This document shows, in pieces, positions 1 through 8,961 of a stretch of DNA of 64,000 bases. Both the position numbers and the translations under genes were made by a program. The notes below the pieces were generated by a model. That model worked only from the letters and a program-made list of their open reading frames with translations, did not search any database and had not been told where the DNA came from. Source of the DNA: Bradyrhizobium sp. CCBAU 51627 (GTDB lineage Bacteria > Pseudomonadota > Alphaproteobacteria > Rhizobiales > Xanthobacteraceae); the NCBI RefSeq assembly GCF_028128765.1, contig NZ_LBJG01000024.1, positions 558,001-622,000 on the forward strand, given 5' to 3'. Positions within the stretch are counted from its first letter, which is position 1. Each line of letters opens with the position of its first letter.

Positions 1-2
1 GT

Positions 3-1013
3 AATCAGGCGGCCGATGAGCTTTACGGTACCGACCATCACAATGTTGCCGACGGAATTACGACGCTGCCGAAGGACTATGCTGGCGTTCCGCGCCAGCC
101 AATACCGCAGCTTGGCCCGCCGCTCCCCGGGGATCTCGGTCGACCGATCCTCGCGGCCCAGGGCCAGCCGCCGACGATCGGCGCTGATCCGGACCAGCAG
201 CGTCGAGAACAAGAGACCGAAGCTGCGCGTATCAGCCGTTTGTTCGCTTCGACCAATGGAAGAGACGTGCGTCCGCCCGTCCCTGCGGCGGTTGGAAGTG
301 ACCGCGTGGTGCCACCGAACGCAACGAGCACTGGCGACGATGGATCTGCGCAGAACGGCCAGGACCGCAAGCTTGCCTTCGTGAACGCCTCTGTCGACCG
401 TCGCACGGTAAGCCCTGACCGTGTCACCAGACCCGCTTCACCATACATCGTGCAGGCTGGGACGATGATTCCAGGGGCGCTCATCACTGGAATTCGATCG
501 GATCTGCCAGGCCAAGTTACAGCGCAGGTAACCGAGAATGTTTTTGATACGCCGACCGGCCGCTTTCTTCTTGTGCCTCAAGGAGCGCGCCTGATCGGGA
601 TTTACGATAGCCTGGTCACTTTCGGCCAATCCCGTGTGCTGCTTGTCTGGACCCGGCTGATCATGCCGAATGGACGTTCAATCGTTCTGGAGCGGCAGCC
701 TGGCGCTGACACCGCAGGATATGCAGGCCTCGAAGATCGGGTTGACAATCACTGGGGCGAACTCTTTAAGGCTGCGGCACTATCGACGTTTCTGGCGGTC
801 GGGACAGAACTGGGGGCCGGTTCGGACTCCAACAGCAACGACAGCGCCATCATCCAGGCATTGCGACACGGCGCCTCCGACTCATTAAGCCAAACTGGAC
901 AGCAGGTCGTTCGGCAGAGTCTCAACATTCAGCCTACTCTGATCGTGCGCCCCGGGTATCCGGTTCGCGTTCTCGTCAATCATGACCTCATACTTACGCC
1001 GTATAGAAAGTGA
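3..1013 (+). CDS. trbI: TrbI/VirB10-type conjugation protein, 5'-truncated by the window edge
   Basis: The frame is open from base 3 with no start, so the N-terminus lies outside the window; about 336 residues are present. The proline-rich stretch near the beginning and the C-terminal region (a GARLIGIYDS-type strand, then PNGRSIVLERQPG and an HWGELFKAAALST segment) are typical of the VirB10/TrbI outer-membrane-connecting channel component of type IV secretion. TrbI spans the periplasm and links the inner- and outer-membrane parts of the mating pore. A DUF2274 gene follows after 4 bp, the usual end of trb operons in alphaproteobacterial ICEs and plasmids. A second, truncated copy lies at 47622-48055. 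Confidence 0.93.
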   Translation, partial: NQAADELYGTDHHNVADGITTLPKDYAGVPRQPIPQLGPPLPGDLGRPILAAQGQPPTIGADPDQQRREQETEAARISRLFASTNGRDVRPPVPAAVGSDRVVPPNATSTGDDGSAQNGQDRKLAFVNASVDRRTVSPDRVTRPASPYIVQAGTMIPGALITGIRSDLPGQVTAQVTENVFDTPTGRFLLVPQGARLIGIYDSLVTFGQSRVLLVWTRLIMPNGRSIVLERQPGADTAGYAGLEDRVDNHWGELFKAAALSTFLAVGTELGAGSDSNSNDSAIIQALRHGASDSLSQTGQQVVRQSLNIQPTLIVRPGYPVRVLVNHDLILTPYRK

Positions 1014-1017
1014 CAAC

Positions 1018-1260
1018 ATGCCGAAACTCAAAATAGGAGAGCTTCCAGACGACAAGCCCGTCAAAGTGAGCACAGAACTGCCTGCGGCCGTGCATCGTGA
1101 TCTCATTGCATATGCAGAAGCGCTTACGCGTCAGGGTGGTCAAGTGGTCGATCCGACTAAACTCATCGCGCTCATGTTGGCGCGCTTTATGGCGACGGAT
1201 CGAGGATTTTCTAAACTGAAACGTGAAGGCCACGCCCCCTCCACTGACGAAGGACAGTGA
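1018..1260 (+). CDS. DUF2274 protein (trb-operon terminal gene)
   Basis: An 80-residue protein starting MPKLKIGELPDDKPVK. The ATG lies 4 bp after the trbI stop; an upstream in-frame start at 982 would overlap trbI, so 1018 is preferred. DUF2274 proteins are small, probably ribbon-helix-helix-like, and almost always sit immediately after trbI at the end of trb operons. Their role is unknown. A paralogue is at 48060-48305 after the second trbI copy. Confidence 0.88.
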   Translation: MPKLKIGELPDDKPVKVSTELPAAVHRDLIAYAEALTRQGGQVVDPTKLIALMLARFMATDRGFSKLKREGHAPSTDEGQ

Positions 1261-1435
1261 CGCTTAAGCGTCCCCGAAGCTGTTGGTCGACGCAAAATAG
1301 TTCCGTAATCAACCCAGGCGCTGCCGAGTTGGCGCTAACAGCTGGATATCGTATCGGAAAGTGTGTTCCCGCGTCTGCCCGGAACAACTCCGATTAGCGG
1401 GTTCTCTCTGTTTTCAGACGCGAGAGTGCTGGAGT

Positions 1436-2353
1436 CTAAGTGCGGCTATTCGTTACCTTCAGGCGCGTTACACTACTCCGGCCATCGACGCTGACAGGCA
1501 CGTCACCCTCGATCGTGGCCCGACGTACGATGCGACGCTGGTCCCCGTAGTCGTTGACCGCGTAATGCTGCGTTGCCCGGTTATCCCATATCGCAATATC
1601 GTCCTCTAACCAATTCCAGCGCACGGTGTTTTCGGGTGCGGTGATGTGCGACTGGAAAAGATCAAATAGTTTTTGTCCGTCGTATTTGGAGACCCCAACA
1701 AAGTGCTTCACCAAGGCGCCGAGCACTAGCGTCCGCTCGCCTGTTTCGGGATGGACGCGTACGACGGGATGCTCGGCCTCGAAAACTGTTCTGGTGAACA
1801 CCTCGTCAAAGTGTTTTTTGTCGACATCGCGGACACGTGCCATCCCGGCGTAATCGAAAACATTGCTGTGAACGGCCCATAGGCCCTCGGCAAGCCGTTG
1901 TAGCGGCGGCGGCAGATCAAGATAAGCGGCAGCTGTGTTCGACCACACGGTGTCGCCTCCGAACGTTGGCATTACTACTGCCCGTAGGACCAAAATCTTG
2001 GGATAGGCGTCGGCGAAAGTCCCATCTGCATGCCAAACGTCGGCGCGACCGCCGCCGCGAGTGGAATCCAACTCGAGGAGCGACGCCATCCCCTTGGTAG
2101 CACCGAGCATCGGATGTGGCACTAGCTTTCCGAGACGAGCGGCAAAGCGCTCCTGCTCGGCGTCATTGAGATGTCCTTGATTGCGGAAGAAGATCACCTT
2201 GTGCTCGAGCAATAAGCTGCTGATCGCGGCGATCGCGTGATCCGGTAGATCGCCTGATAGTTTGATATTTTTGACTTCGGCACCGATGCGCGCTGCACGT
2301 TTCACAACATCTGTGCTCGGGATGAAGCCACCGATCAAAGCCATTGCGCTCAT
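1436..2353 (-). CDS. TauD/TfdA family Fe(II)/2-oxoglutarate dioxygenase
   Basis: A 305-residue alpha-ketoglutarate-dependent dioxygenase. The facial triad is visible as WHADGTF (His108, Asp110) and a distal His near residue 263 in TQHYAVNDYG, followed by the 2-oxoglutarate-binding arginine in RRIVRR. The family includes taurine, alkylsulfate and 2,4-D dioxygenases, which oxidise a substrate carbon and release sulfite, sulfate or phenol; the substrate here cannot be told. The start at 2353 gives a normal family length; the longer frame to 2497 adds a basic, non-conserved tail. It stands alone, with no transporter or regulator next to it on the same strand. Confidence 0.9.
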   Translation of the reverse strand: MSAMALIGGFIPSTDVVKRAARIGAEVKNIKLSGDLPDHAIAAISSLLLEHKVIFFRNQGHLNDAEQERFAARLGKLVPHPMLGATKGMASLLELDSTRGGGRADVWHADGTFADAYPKILVLRAVVMPTFGGDTVWSNTAAAYLDLPPPLQRLAEGLWAVHSNVFDYAGMARVRDVDKKHFDEVFTRTVFEAEHPVVRVHPETGERTLVLGALVKHFVGVSKYDGQKLFDLFQSHITAPENTVRWNWLEDDIAIWDNRATQHYAVNDYGDQRRIVRRATIEGDVPVSVDGRSSVTRLKVTNSRT

Positions 2354-2748
2354 CTTGCTTTTCCAAGTCCTGGCCGTTCTTCCTCGCCTCTTGAAGCGAG
2401 TAATCTTCAGCAAGCATCGTGCCAAGTACCCGTCAATGCGCACTGAACGAATGGTGGTATTTGGCGCGAGCCATAAACTGAGCCGATGGTTGGGCATGCC
2501 AGGCGGCGCTGGGAAAGCTATGCCGAATGGACTTTAGCTTACTATGCGCGCTGTACTGGATCTGACACCAGCTTGTGCCTCTGTCAGAATACGGACAACT
2601 GTCTCTAAACAGCGCGGTAAGTCCGAGCTGACTGTTCCGTTAATGAATTTCGCGAGGCAATCGATGGCCCGACCGCTGGAGCCTGGGAGAGCTGTAGATG
2701 CAACATCAGGTCGAGCGGCGCTGTTGGCTGGTCATGCACATTTGTGTT

Positions 2749-3378
2749 TCAGTCCTGAATCGGGATAAGAGCTGCAACTTCCTGGTCCCGTGCCAGTTTG
2801 CTCGCCGCTAGGCCGGTGGCGACACCAATGCGATCTGGCGCGGGGCGGTTTTGGCTCATCTTGCGCTTGCCTTCGACTTTGGTGATCGGGATGCGCACGC
2901 CGACGATTTCACGCAACTGGGCGGCTATGAAATCCGCGGGCGCATCGCTGACCGCCCAGGGCGTCGCACGTGACGTCTCATGGATATTCGTCAGACGCGT
3001 CACGATCTCGAGCAGGCGATTGGGATCCTCGAAGAACTCAATCGGCCCATGGGCGTGGACCGCGATGTAATTCCATGTCGGAACCACATGTTCAGCTTGT
3101 CGCTTGCTGGGATACCAGGATGGCGTCACATAAGCGTCCGCGCCAGTAAAGATCGCCAGAGCTTCTCCAATCGGGGCCGTGCGCCATTGTGGATTGCCCT
3201 TCGCCAGATGCCCGTACAGCGCGCCGTGTTCGCCTTCGCTCTCATTGAGGAAGAGCGGAAGAGGGGTCGCAAGTGGCCCATCTGATGTCGCCGTGATCAG
3301 GTTGGCCAATCGGGCGCAGCGGATTGTCGCTCGAATGTTCTCGATGTCGTCGTCTCGAAACGGGACTGGTATGTACAT
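2749..3378 (-). CDS. PaiB-like FMN-binding negative transcriptional regulator
   Basis: A 209-residue protein of the PaiB family (FMN-binding split-barrel). It starts MYIPVPFRDDD and contains the hallmark TPLPLFL, GHLAKGNPQW and AYVTPSWYPSK segments and a C-terminal REIVGVRIPITKVEGKRKMSQNR stretch (described here by its VEGKxKxSQN core). In Bacillus, PaiB represses sporulation and degradative-enzyme genes; most homologues probably bind FMN and have unproven targets. It is of full family length and looks intact. Confidence 0.9.
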   Translation of the reverse strand: MYIPVPFRDDDIENIRATIRCARLANLITATSDGPLATPLPLFLNESEGEHGALYGHLAKGNPQWRTAPIGEALAIFTGADAYVTPSWYPSKRQAEHVVPTWNYIAVHAHGPIEFFEDPNRLLEIVTRLTNIHETSRATPWAVSDAPADFIAAQLREIVGVRIPITKVEGKRKMSQNRPAPDRIGVATGLAASKLARDQEVAALIPIQD

Positions 3379-4025
3379 GAAGGCTCTCCACTGGCAGCGT
3401 GGAGATAAACCTAAATCAATATGCTAGAAAGCTGCCAGTTTCAGTCGTTCCCCTAACCGTGTTGCAAAACCACTACGTCCTGGCCCCGTCGAGTTGAGCA
3501 ATCAACGCTGATTATCGTCATTGCTGCAGTGCTAGCAGAGCTTCTTCCGATCAGCTGGGGCAAGCTGGGTAAGACTATCCGCGGCTCGATCGCGGGCACG
3601 GCCACCGCGATTCATCACCTGCGCCCACCCGGCGGGCCACATCGGATCTGCCTTCCGCGTTGTTCACATATCTTGCAAATGAATTGAGGTCCTAATGTCG
3701 TTCACTTATCGCCCTATGCTCAAGACGCAAACGGGTGAGGTTGCTGCCCTGCTCCAGTTGGTCGCGCCCCAACGCGGCGCCTTGCGGCGCGACACTCGAT
3801 GTACCCGGGCCGCATCGCCGAAATGATCCTGAACGGCGCGCTGAAACCGGCGACACGTTTTGCGAGAACCTCTTGGATCTGGACGACGAGTAATGACGTC
3901 GTCGCCTGTAACTCGGCAGGCTGAAACGCGGCGCACGCCAGGTCGGCAGTAAGCATACGATGAAGATCGCCCGATTGACGCGTGCGCGCGGGCCCGGCGA
4001 GCTCTATGATGGCGTTGCGTGAAGG
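3379..4025. other. Intergenic and degraded stretch with a possible T4-beta-like fragment
   Basis: No intact gene is visible between the PaiB-like gene and the IS66 transposase. At 3694 on the plus strand a short frame starts MSFTYRPMLKTQTGEV and stops after about 43 codons; this resembles the N-terminus of beta-family proteins (T4 Bet-like), so it may be a remnant left by IS66 insertion. The other frames here are out-of-frame shadows with atypical composition. Confidence 0.35.
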
Positions 4026-5678
4026 TCAGGCGGCCTGCTGACCGGCGGGCTTGCCGGCTTGGCCCAGGAGCTTCCATTCCCAGGGCAGCAGTTCGTGCAG
4101 ACGCGATGTGGGAAGATCGGCGATACGGGCGAGGACGTCGGCGAGCCAAGCCTTGGGATCGACCTCGTTGAGGCGACAGGTCGTGATCATCGTCAGCATG
4201 ATGGCGGCACGGTCGGCGCCACGCTGGCTGCCGGCGAAGGTCCAGTTCCGCCGTCCCAAGGCGATGCCTCTCAATGCGCGCTCGGCACAATTGTTGGTCA
4301 AGCAGATCCTGCCATCGTCGAGGAAGCGGGCGAAGTCGTCCCAGCGCCTGAGCATGTAATTCATAGGCTTTTGGACCTCGGAGGAGCGCGAGAGGGTTTC
4401 GCGCTCACGCAGCAACCAGGCGTGCATGTCCTCGAGAAGCGGCTTGCTCTGTTCCTGGCGCACGGCACGCCGCTCCTCGGCGCCGCGGCCGTTGATGGCG
4501 CGCTCGATCTCGAACAATGCATCCAGGCGTCTGACCGCCTCCAGCGCGATCGGAGAGACCGGTTTGCCCTTCTTACCTTCCCGAGCATTTTTCTCGATGT
4601 CGGCCAGCTCGAAGAAGCCCCGTCGTGCGTGGGCAAAGCAAAATGCTGGCGTAATCGGCCGTGCCTTCTTCTGCGGATCGAACAGCGGTTCGAATCCGCT
4701 GTAGCAATCGGCTTGCAGGATACCACCGAAGGCGACCAGATGCTTCTGGGGATGCTCGCCTCGTCGGTCGCTCGAGGCGTAATAGACCGCAGCCGGCGAC
4801 GCGGGCCCAGCGAAGGGCCGGTCATCCCGCACATAAGTCCAGATCCGTCCGGTGGTACACTTGCCCTTCGCCAGGATACGGATGGTGGTGTCATCGCCAT
4901 GAAGGCGCTCGGCCGCGAGCGCATGGCGTTCGATCAAATGGAAGAGCGGCATGACGGCGAAGGTGCCGTGGCCGACCTGGTCGGCCAGGGTCGACAACGA
5001 CAGGTCGATCCTCTCGGCCTTGAAGCGCGCACTCTGGCGGTTGAGCGGGATATGCATGCCAAACTTGTCGAACAGGATCGTCGCCAGCAATTGTGGGCCA
5101 ATGAAGCCGCGCGGCGTGGCATGGAACGGCGCGGGTGGCTGGCTGATCTTCTCGCAATCGCGGCAGGTGAACTTCTCCCGTACCGTCTCGATCAACTTGA
5201 AGCGGCGTGGGATCTCCTCCAACGTCCTGGTCACATCCTCGCCGATCTTCGCCAGCCGCGATCCACCGCAGCAGGCGCAGCTCGTTGGAGCCTCCATGAC
5301 GACGCGCTCGCGTTCGATGTCGTCCGGCCATGGCTTGCGCACCGGCCGCTTGCGCGTGAAGGAACGGACGTTCTGCGTCTTTGCTGCTGCAGCCCGCGCG
5401 GCAAGCTCATCCTCGCTGGCTGTGGTAACGAGTTCCTCGAGCTCCAGCTCCAACTGCTCGAGCAGCCGTGCCGTGCGCTCGGAGCGCGGCCCGTACAGTT
5501 CGCGTTTGAGCTTCTCGATCCGCAGCTCAAGATGCGCGATCAGCGCCTCGTTGTCCGACAGCTCCGCCCGCACACTGGCAGCCACCGCCTCGGCGTGTAG
5601 CCGCGCCTCACGCTCGGCCTGCAGCGCCGCCAGGGCACTCGCAAGGTCCGATGGAAGATCGTCCGGCTTCGACATCAT
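4026..5678 (-). CDS. tnpC: IS66 transposase TnpC
   Basis: A 550-residue IS66 transposase. From the N-terminus it has a coiled-coil/leucine-zipper region (residues about 10-70), an IS66 zinc-finger segment with paired cysteines (ACCGGSRL and FTCRDCEK), and the DDE catalytic core. Catalytic acidic residues can be placed at LHGDDTT, QADCYSGF and the late CAERALRG (Glu). A C-terminal IS66 tail follows. It catalyses transposition of the element together with TnpA and TnpB. Full length, no frameshift. Confidence 0.97.
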   Translation of the reverse strand: MMSKPDDLPSDLASALAALQAEREARLHAEAVAASVRAELSDNEALIAHLELRIEKLKRELYGPRSERTARLLEQLELELEELVTTASEDELAARAAAAKTQNVRSFTRKRPVRKPWPDDIERERVVMEAPTSCACCGGSRLAKIGEDVTRTLEEIPRRFKLIETVREKFTCRDCEKISQPPAPFHATPRGFIGPQLLATILFDKFGMHIPLNRQSARFKAERIDLSLSTLADQVGHGTFAVMPLFHLIERHALAAERLHGDDTTIRILAKGKCTTGRIWTYVRDDRPFAGPASPAAVYYASSDRRGEHPQKHLVAFGGILQADCYSGFEPLFDPQKKARPITPAFCFAHARRGFFELADIEKNAREGKKGKPVSPIALEAVRRLDALFEIERAINGRGAEERRAVRQEQSKPLLEDMHAWLLRERETLSRSSEVQKPMNYMLRRWDDFARFLDDGRICLTNNCAERALRGIALGRRNWTFAGSQRGADRAAIMLTMITTCRLNEVDPKAWLADVLARIADLPTSRLHELLPWEWKLLGQAGKPAGQQAA

Positions 5679-5723
5679 GAAGCCAGTGAATCAGATCAAG
5701 CCGCAGATTCAAACCATAAAACG

Positions 5724-6071
5724 CTATCCGACCCGCGTTGGACGCTGGGTTTCTTGTGGGTTGCGCCAATCGATCCCGGACAACAGATAGCTCAACTGCG
5801 CCGGCGAGATCGTTACTGATTCACCGGCAACCGATGGCCAGATGAACCTTCCTCTCTCGAGTCTTTTGGTAAACAGGCATGCTCCCTGGCCATCGTGCCA
5901 GATCATCTTCACAAGATCGCTGCGGCGACCACGGAAGACGAACAGATGACCGTTGAGCGGGTCTTTGTGCAGCACCTCCTGCACCTGGAGTGCCAACGAC
6001 GGAAAGCCTCTGCGCATATCGGTGTAGCCTGTCGCGAGCCACACTCGCGCGCCGGTCGGAACCGGGATCAT
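5724..6071 (-). CDS. tnpB: IS66 accessory protein TnpB
   Basis: A 115-residue IS66 ORF2 protein. The signature segments TGYTDMRRGF, GHLFVFRGRR and KMIWHDGQG are present, as is the LEGRF-like LERGRF strand. Needed for IS66 transposition but of unknown biochemical role. Overlaps tnpA by 4 bp (translational coupling). Confidence 0.96.
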   Translation of the reverse strand: MIPVPTGARVWLATGYTDMRRGFPSLALQVQEVLHKDPLNGHLFVFRGRRSDLVKMIWHDGQGACLFTKRLERGRFIWPSVAGESVTISPAQLSYLLSGIDWRNPQETQRPTRVG

Positions 6072-6469
6072 CGGCGCACCAGGGCATCGACAACGCGACG
6101 CAGCGCGTCTCCATCAACCTCGCCATCGACCCGGATGCGGTGCCCGCTACCGAGATCAATCTCGATGATGCCCTGGCTCCTCCGTCGACGCGCCGGCGCC
6201 GTCGTCAATGGCACTTCGGTCAGGTGCCGCGGCGGCACAGACGGTCCGATCTCCACTGGCACGAACGGAGCTATACTCGTCTCACCGCGCTTGCAAAACT
6301 CTTTGCGCCACCTGAACAGCTGGCTCACATGAAGGCCGGCCATGCGAGCCACCTCGGAAACAGTGGCTCCGGGCTCGAGCGATGCTGCAACCAGCCGTTC
6401 CTTCTCATCTCGCGACCACCGCCGCCGCCGCTCGACCGATGTGATCACCTCTGCCCGCGAAATCGTCAT
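6068..6469 (-). CDS. tnpA: IS66 accessory protein TnpA (HTH)
   Basis: About 133 residues from the ATG at 6469 (MTISRAEV); a longer frame from 6520 is possible. It has an IS3/IS911-type helix-turn-helix: RRRWSRDEKERLV, then the ATVSEVARMAGLHVSQLFRWRKE recognition region (described by its VSEVAR and LFRWRK cores). It probably binds the IS ends. Confidence 0.92.
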   Translation of the reverse strand: MTISRAEVITSVERRRRWSRDEKERLVAASLEPGATVSEVARMAGLHVSQLFRWRKEFCKRGETSIAPFVPVEIGPSVPPRHLTEVPLTTAPARRRRSQGIIEIDLGSGHRIRVDGEVDGDALRRVVDALVRR

Positions 6470-6662
6470 AGCGCTTCTCCTAGGATTACCCCTAGGACCT
6501 GCAGCGCTCGCCTCCGTCAAACAAGGCGGCCGTCAACGGAGGCGTACGGTCGGCATCGCGGCCGTTCTGGCTTATAGTGAGCCTATACTCTATCGCGCAC
6601 TCACGGGGCGACGTTTAACGCCAAAATTGCGATCACCGCCGTCACCACTGTGACCGTCATGG

Positions 6663-6872
6663 TCACGGTTTCGAAGCCGATCCCCCAGCTTCCGTTTTCA
6701 CCAAGGTCCACCACAAAAGAACCAATCCAAATAGTACGCACGCGCCGCCGTTAACGACGACGCGATTAGCTCTTATATCGACAACGAAGGAACCAAGAAT
6801 GGCTATTCCCAAAATGAGAAGCGCTACTCCTGTTGCGGCAGTCAAAACGTTAGAACCGTTTTTTCGGGGCAT
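6663..6872 (-). CDS. Small two-TM membrane protein, hypothetical
   Basis: A 69-residue protein from the ATG at 6872 (MPRKNGSN). Two hydrophobic helices are visible (residues about 8-28, rich in A/L/I/G, and about 40-58 including LLWWTLV), with a short polar tail. I do not recognise a family. It lies alone between the IS66 element and another small membrane protein on the same strand. Confidence 0.55.
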   Translation of the reverse strand: MPRKNGSNVLTAATGVALLILGIAILGSFVVDIRANRVVVNGGACVLFGLVLLWWTLVKTEAGGSASKP

Positions 6873-7046
6873 CGCTGCTACTCCGATCTTAGTTAGTCCG
6901 AATGGTGACAAGCCTGCTTGCAACTTCGGAGCGTAATTACACTGCGCTAAATGTCTAACCGTTTCCAGTCGCAGCGAACGGCAGCAGAGCCGCCGCCATC
7001 GAAGTCTGCTGCAACCGTCTCGATGCTGAACGGCCGCGGATCCGCC

Positions 7047-7280
7047 TCATCCGCCGGGCTGTTGGTCCTTCGCCGAACTCCAGTCAGGACCGTGGATGCG
7101 GACCATCTCGCGATGGGACCACTTGATGAAGGCACGCTCAACACAAAAGGCGGCGGCGACCCCAGCGGCCAGCGCAAGGCCGCAGGCGATGTAGTCGTTC
7201 GTGAAATTCCAATAGATATTGCTGCCGGCGACCACGACAAAAGTGAGTGCCATCGCCGTATTGCGAAATGCCTTGACCAT
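7047..7280 (-). CDS. Small two-TM membrane protein, hypothetical
   Basis: A 77-residue protein with an N-terminal hydrophobic helix (about residues 8-25), a second (about 30-50, ending CVERAF) and a hydrophilic C-terminus. No family recognised. Same orientation as the small membrane gene at 6663-6872, with a 174-bp gap. Confidence 0.55.
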   Translation of the reverse strand: MVKAFRNTAMALTFVVVAGSNIYWNFTNDYIACGLALAAGVAAAFCVERAFIKWSHREMVRIHGPDWSSAKDQQPGG

Positions 7281-7584
7281 TTTGCCCCCAGCAAATTGCC
7301 TACGAACTTCCTAGCATTGCGACCCTGAGGATCAGCAGCGTCGATGGGGCGTCCTGCGCCGTCTTTCTGCACGGACCCCAGAAAGCCACGCCCGCATGCG
7401 AATGCCGGCAGCGGCCCGGCGATGGTTTCGCCTCGGTCGGGCAGCGCCGCTAGGCGTCCACTTGGGCGCGCTTGTGCAGCGACGTCCCGGCGATACGGTC
7501 CAGATCGGGGCCTAGTTTCCGGCCGCGCGTAATATCGCGCTCGACGGTCCGAGGCGGTGTCCTGCTCTTTGCCGGTATCCATCA

Positions 7585-7621
7585 CGCCGATCAAACCGCC
7601 ATTTTGGCGGTTTGATCGGCG
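7585..7621. repeat. Perfect inverted repeat, 17-bp arms with a 3-nt loop
   Basis: The left arm 7585-7601 and the right arm 7605-7621 are exact reverse complements around a TTT loop. No T-run follows on either strand, so it is not a classical intrinsic terminator. It could be a recombinase or attachment-type site, or the terminus of a lost element. Confidence 0.8.
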
Positions 7622-7861
7622 ATGGATCCTCGCTGTGCTGCGTCTCCGGATGCATCCCTTCATGAGCCGCCTTCCGCTTCGCGATCAGCTTCGCGCTGCG
7701 CCGACGTCAGGTCGCGGCGGATCAGGTTTCGTCGGTTTCGGTTAACGCTGCTTGCCTCGTTATCGCACGAACTAAATGGACGTCCACAAGAATGCGCCTC
7801 TGACCCAGAAAGGTCGAGAGGCCATGGTGTAGGGTTGTTGAAGGAGAGGTACGGGAGATTG

Positions 7862-7985
7862 CATCGATGGAAACGTGGTGTCCAAAGCCAATGGCGCGTT
7901 CCCCGACCTGGGGCAGGGGCAACTCGCCTTGGACAGCTTCAGCTACACGATCTCCGACGGTACGCTGGGCGATACGGCAAGCACT
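7862..7985 (+). pseudogene. Fragment of a cadherin/Ig-like repeat adhesin
   Basis: One frame reads LDSFSYTISDGTLGDTAS, the typical end of a cadherin-like/VCBS repeat (DSFSYTxSDGxxxDTA) found in large secreted RTX-type adhesins. It has neither a start nor neighbouring repeats, so it is a remnant. Confidence 0.5.
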
Positions 7986-8271
7986 AGATGATCTTGGAAT
8001 CGCGGTCGCTGAGAAGAACCTCGTAGAACAGTTGACCTTGGTTACTCTTCAGGCGCGGCCCACCATTGATTGACCTCGTCATGATTTGCGTCAACACAAG
8101 GGAATCACGCTCGCCGGCTCGCCTCGGCCGAGGGAATATCCGCTCCCCGGGGAGGACCGGAGTTGATCGATACAGACCCAAAACGACACGATCGACCCGT
8201 TCGGACCTTCGATCGGCACCGGAACTACGGGCGACAATGACTTTGGTGAGCGTTGTTTGAGCTGCTCTGGC

Positions 8272-8740
8272 TTAGGCGCAGGACTTGATAAGGTATCTTA
8301 GGTGTGGTGAGTGTGGGGAAAGGCGGTAGCGCTCCCCCGCTACCAACGATCCCCCCGACATAGCCATGTTCGGGAATAGGGCTGGATTGCCGCAGAGGGC
8401 CGCTAGCCGCCCCTTGATATCAATCCGCACACTCCGGTCATCCTCGGCATTAGCCTTTGTCCCGGCACCGCCCGGTCGGCTGGGACTGGCATGCACGACA
8501 ATGGCCGTCACCAATTCGCGGATGGCCGCGAACTCGGTCGGGGCACCGCGCTTCAACTCTGTAGCCAGTTCCACAACGGCGCGCTTGTAGCGGTCGAGCG
8601 CCTTGGGGGCAGGGCGATGATGTTGTCGCCTTCTTTGGCGCTTTCGAGCCCGGCTGCGACCATGATCTTCTCTGCCTCAAGTTCCTGCATGCGGGCGACG
8701 AGCTGCTCCGGCGGCATGCCGGCAACTACGAAGCAGTCAA
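8272..8740 (-). pseudogene. C-terminal remnant of a large serine recombinase, frameshifted
   Basis: On the minus strand, one frame (about 8740-8590) reads LVARMQELEAEKIMVAAGL and another (8574-8272) reads IRELVTAIVVHAS followed by VRIDIKGRLAAL. This is the conserved tail of serine site-specific recombinases. The two halves are in different frames, so the gene is broken; the catalytic N-terminal resolvase domain is absent. A piece of the same tail recurs around 12010-12100. Confidence 0.7.
8325..8348. repeat. 24-bp sequence repeated at 12077-12100
   Basis: An identical 24-bp stretch, GGTAGCG-loop-CGCTACC followed by AACG, occurs at 8325-8348 and 12077-12100. Both copies read LVAGERY on the minus strand, so they mark two remnants of related recombinase C-termini rather than a regulatory repeat. 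Confidence 0.75.
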
Positions 8741-8961
8741 CGATCCGCGGCCGAGTTGGCGGCCGAGCGCTTTCGTGCAGCATGTGATCCACGCTGATAC
8801 GGCAGCCGTGCGACGTTCTGCACCAGATCGCGTGCGGTAATCGACGACATCGGGGATCAAAAGGCACAGCGGATGTAACCGGCTTGATGACCTTGAAGGG
8901 CCCCGACGTGCAATATCGTCGGGGCCGTTGCCTAGGAAGCACGCGCAAATCCGTTCTTCAT

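Larger units (their letters stand above)
4026..6469 (-). mobile_element. IS66-family insertion sequence (tnpA-tnpB-tnpC)
   Basis: Three genes in the canonical IS66 order lie on the minus strand: tnpA (6469-6068), tnpB (6071-5724, 4-bp overlap) and tnpC (5678-4026). The coordinates cover the coding part only. I could not define the terminal inverted repeats or the 8-bp target duplication by eye, so the outer limits are open. All three frames look intact, so the element may be active. Confidence 0.9.
7281..8271. other. Degraded stretch without an intact gene
   Basis: No complete gene is visible. The stretch contains a perfect 17-bp-arm inverted repeat (7585-7621) and a fragment of a cadherin/Ig-like repeat (about 7862-7985). 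The remaining short frames have no recognisable similarity and conflicting reading directions. Confidence 0.6.

Noticed and set aside
4059..5600. A 513-codon open frame on the plus strand opposite tnpC
   Set aside because: It is the exact antisense of a transposase with clear DDE motifs, has no recognisable domains, and is open because of GC-rich codon bias.
7585..7621. Intrinsic terminator
   Set aside because: No T-run follows the hairpin on either strand.
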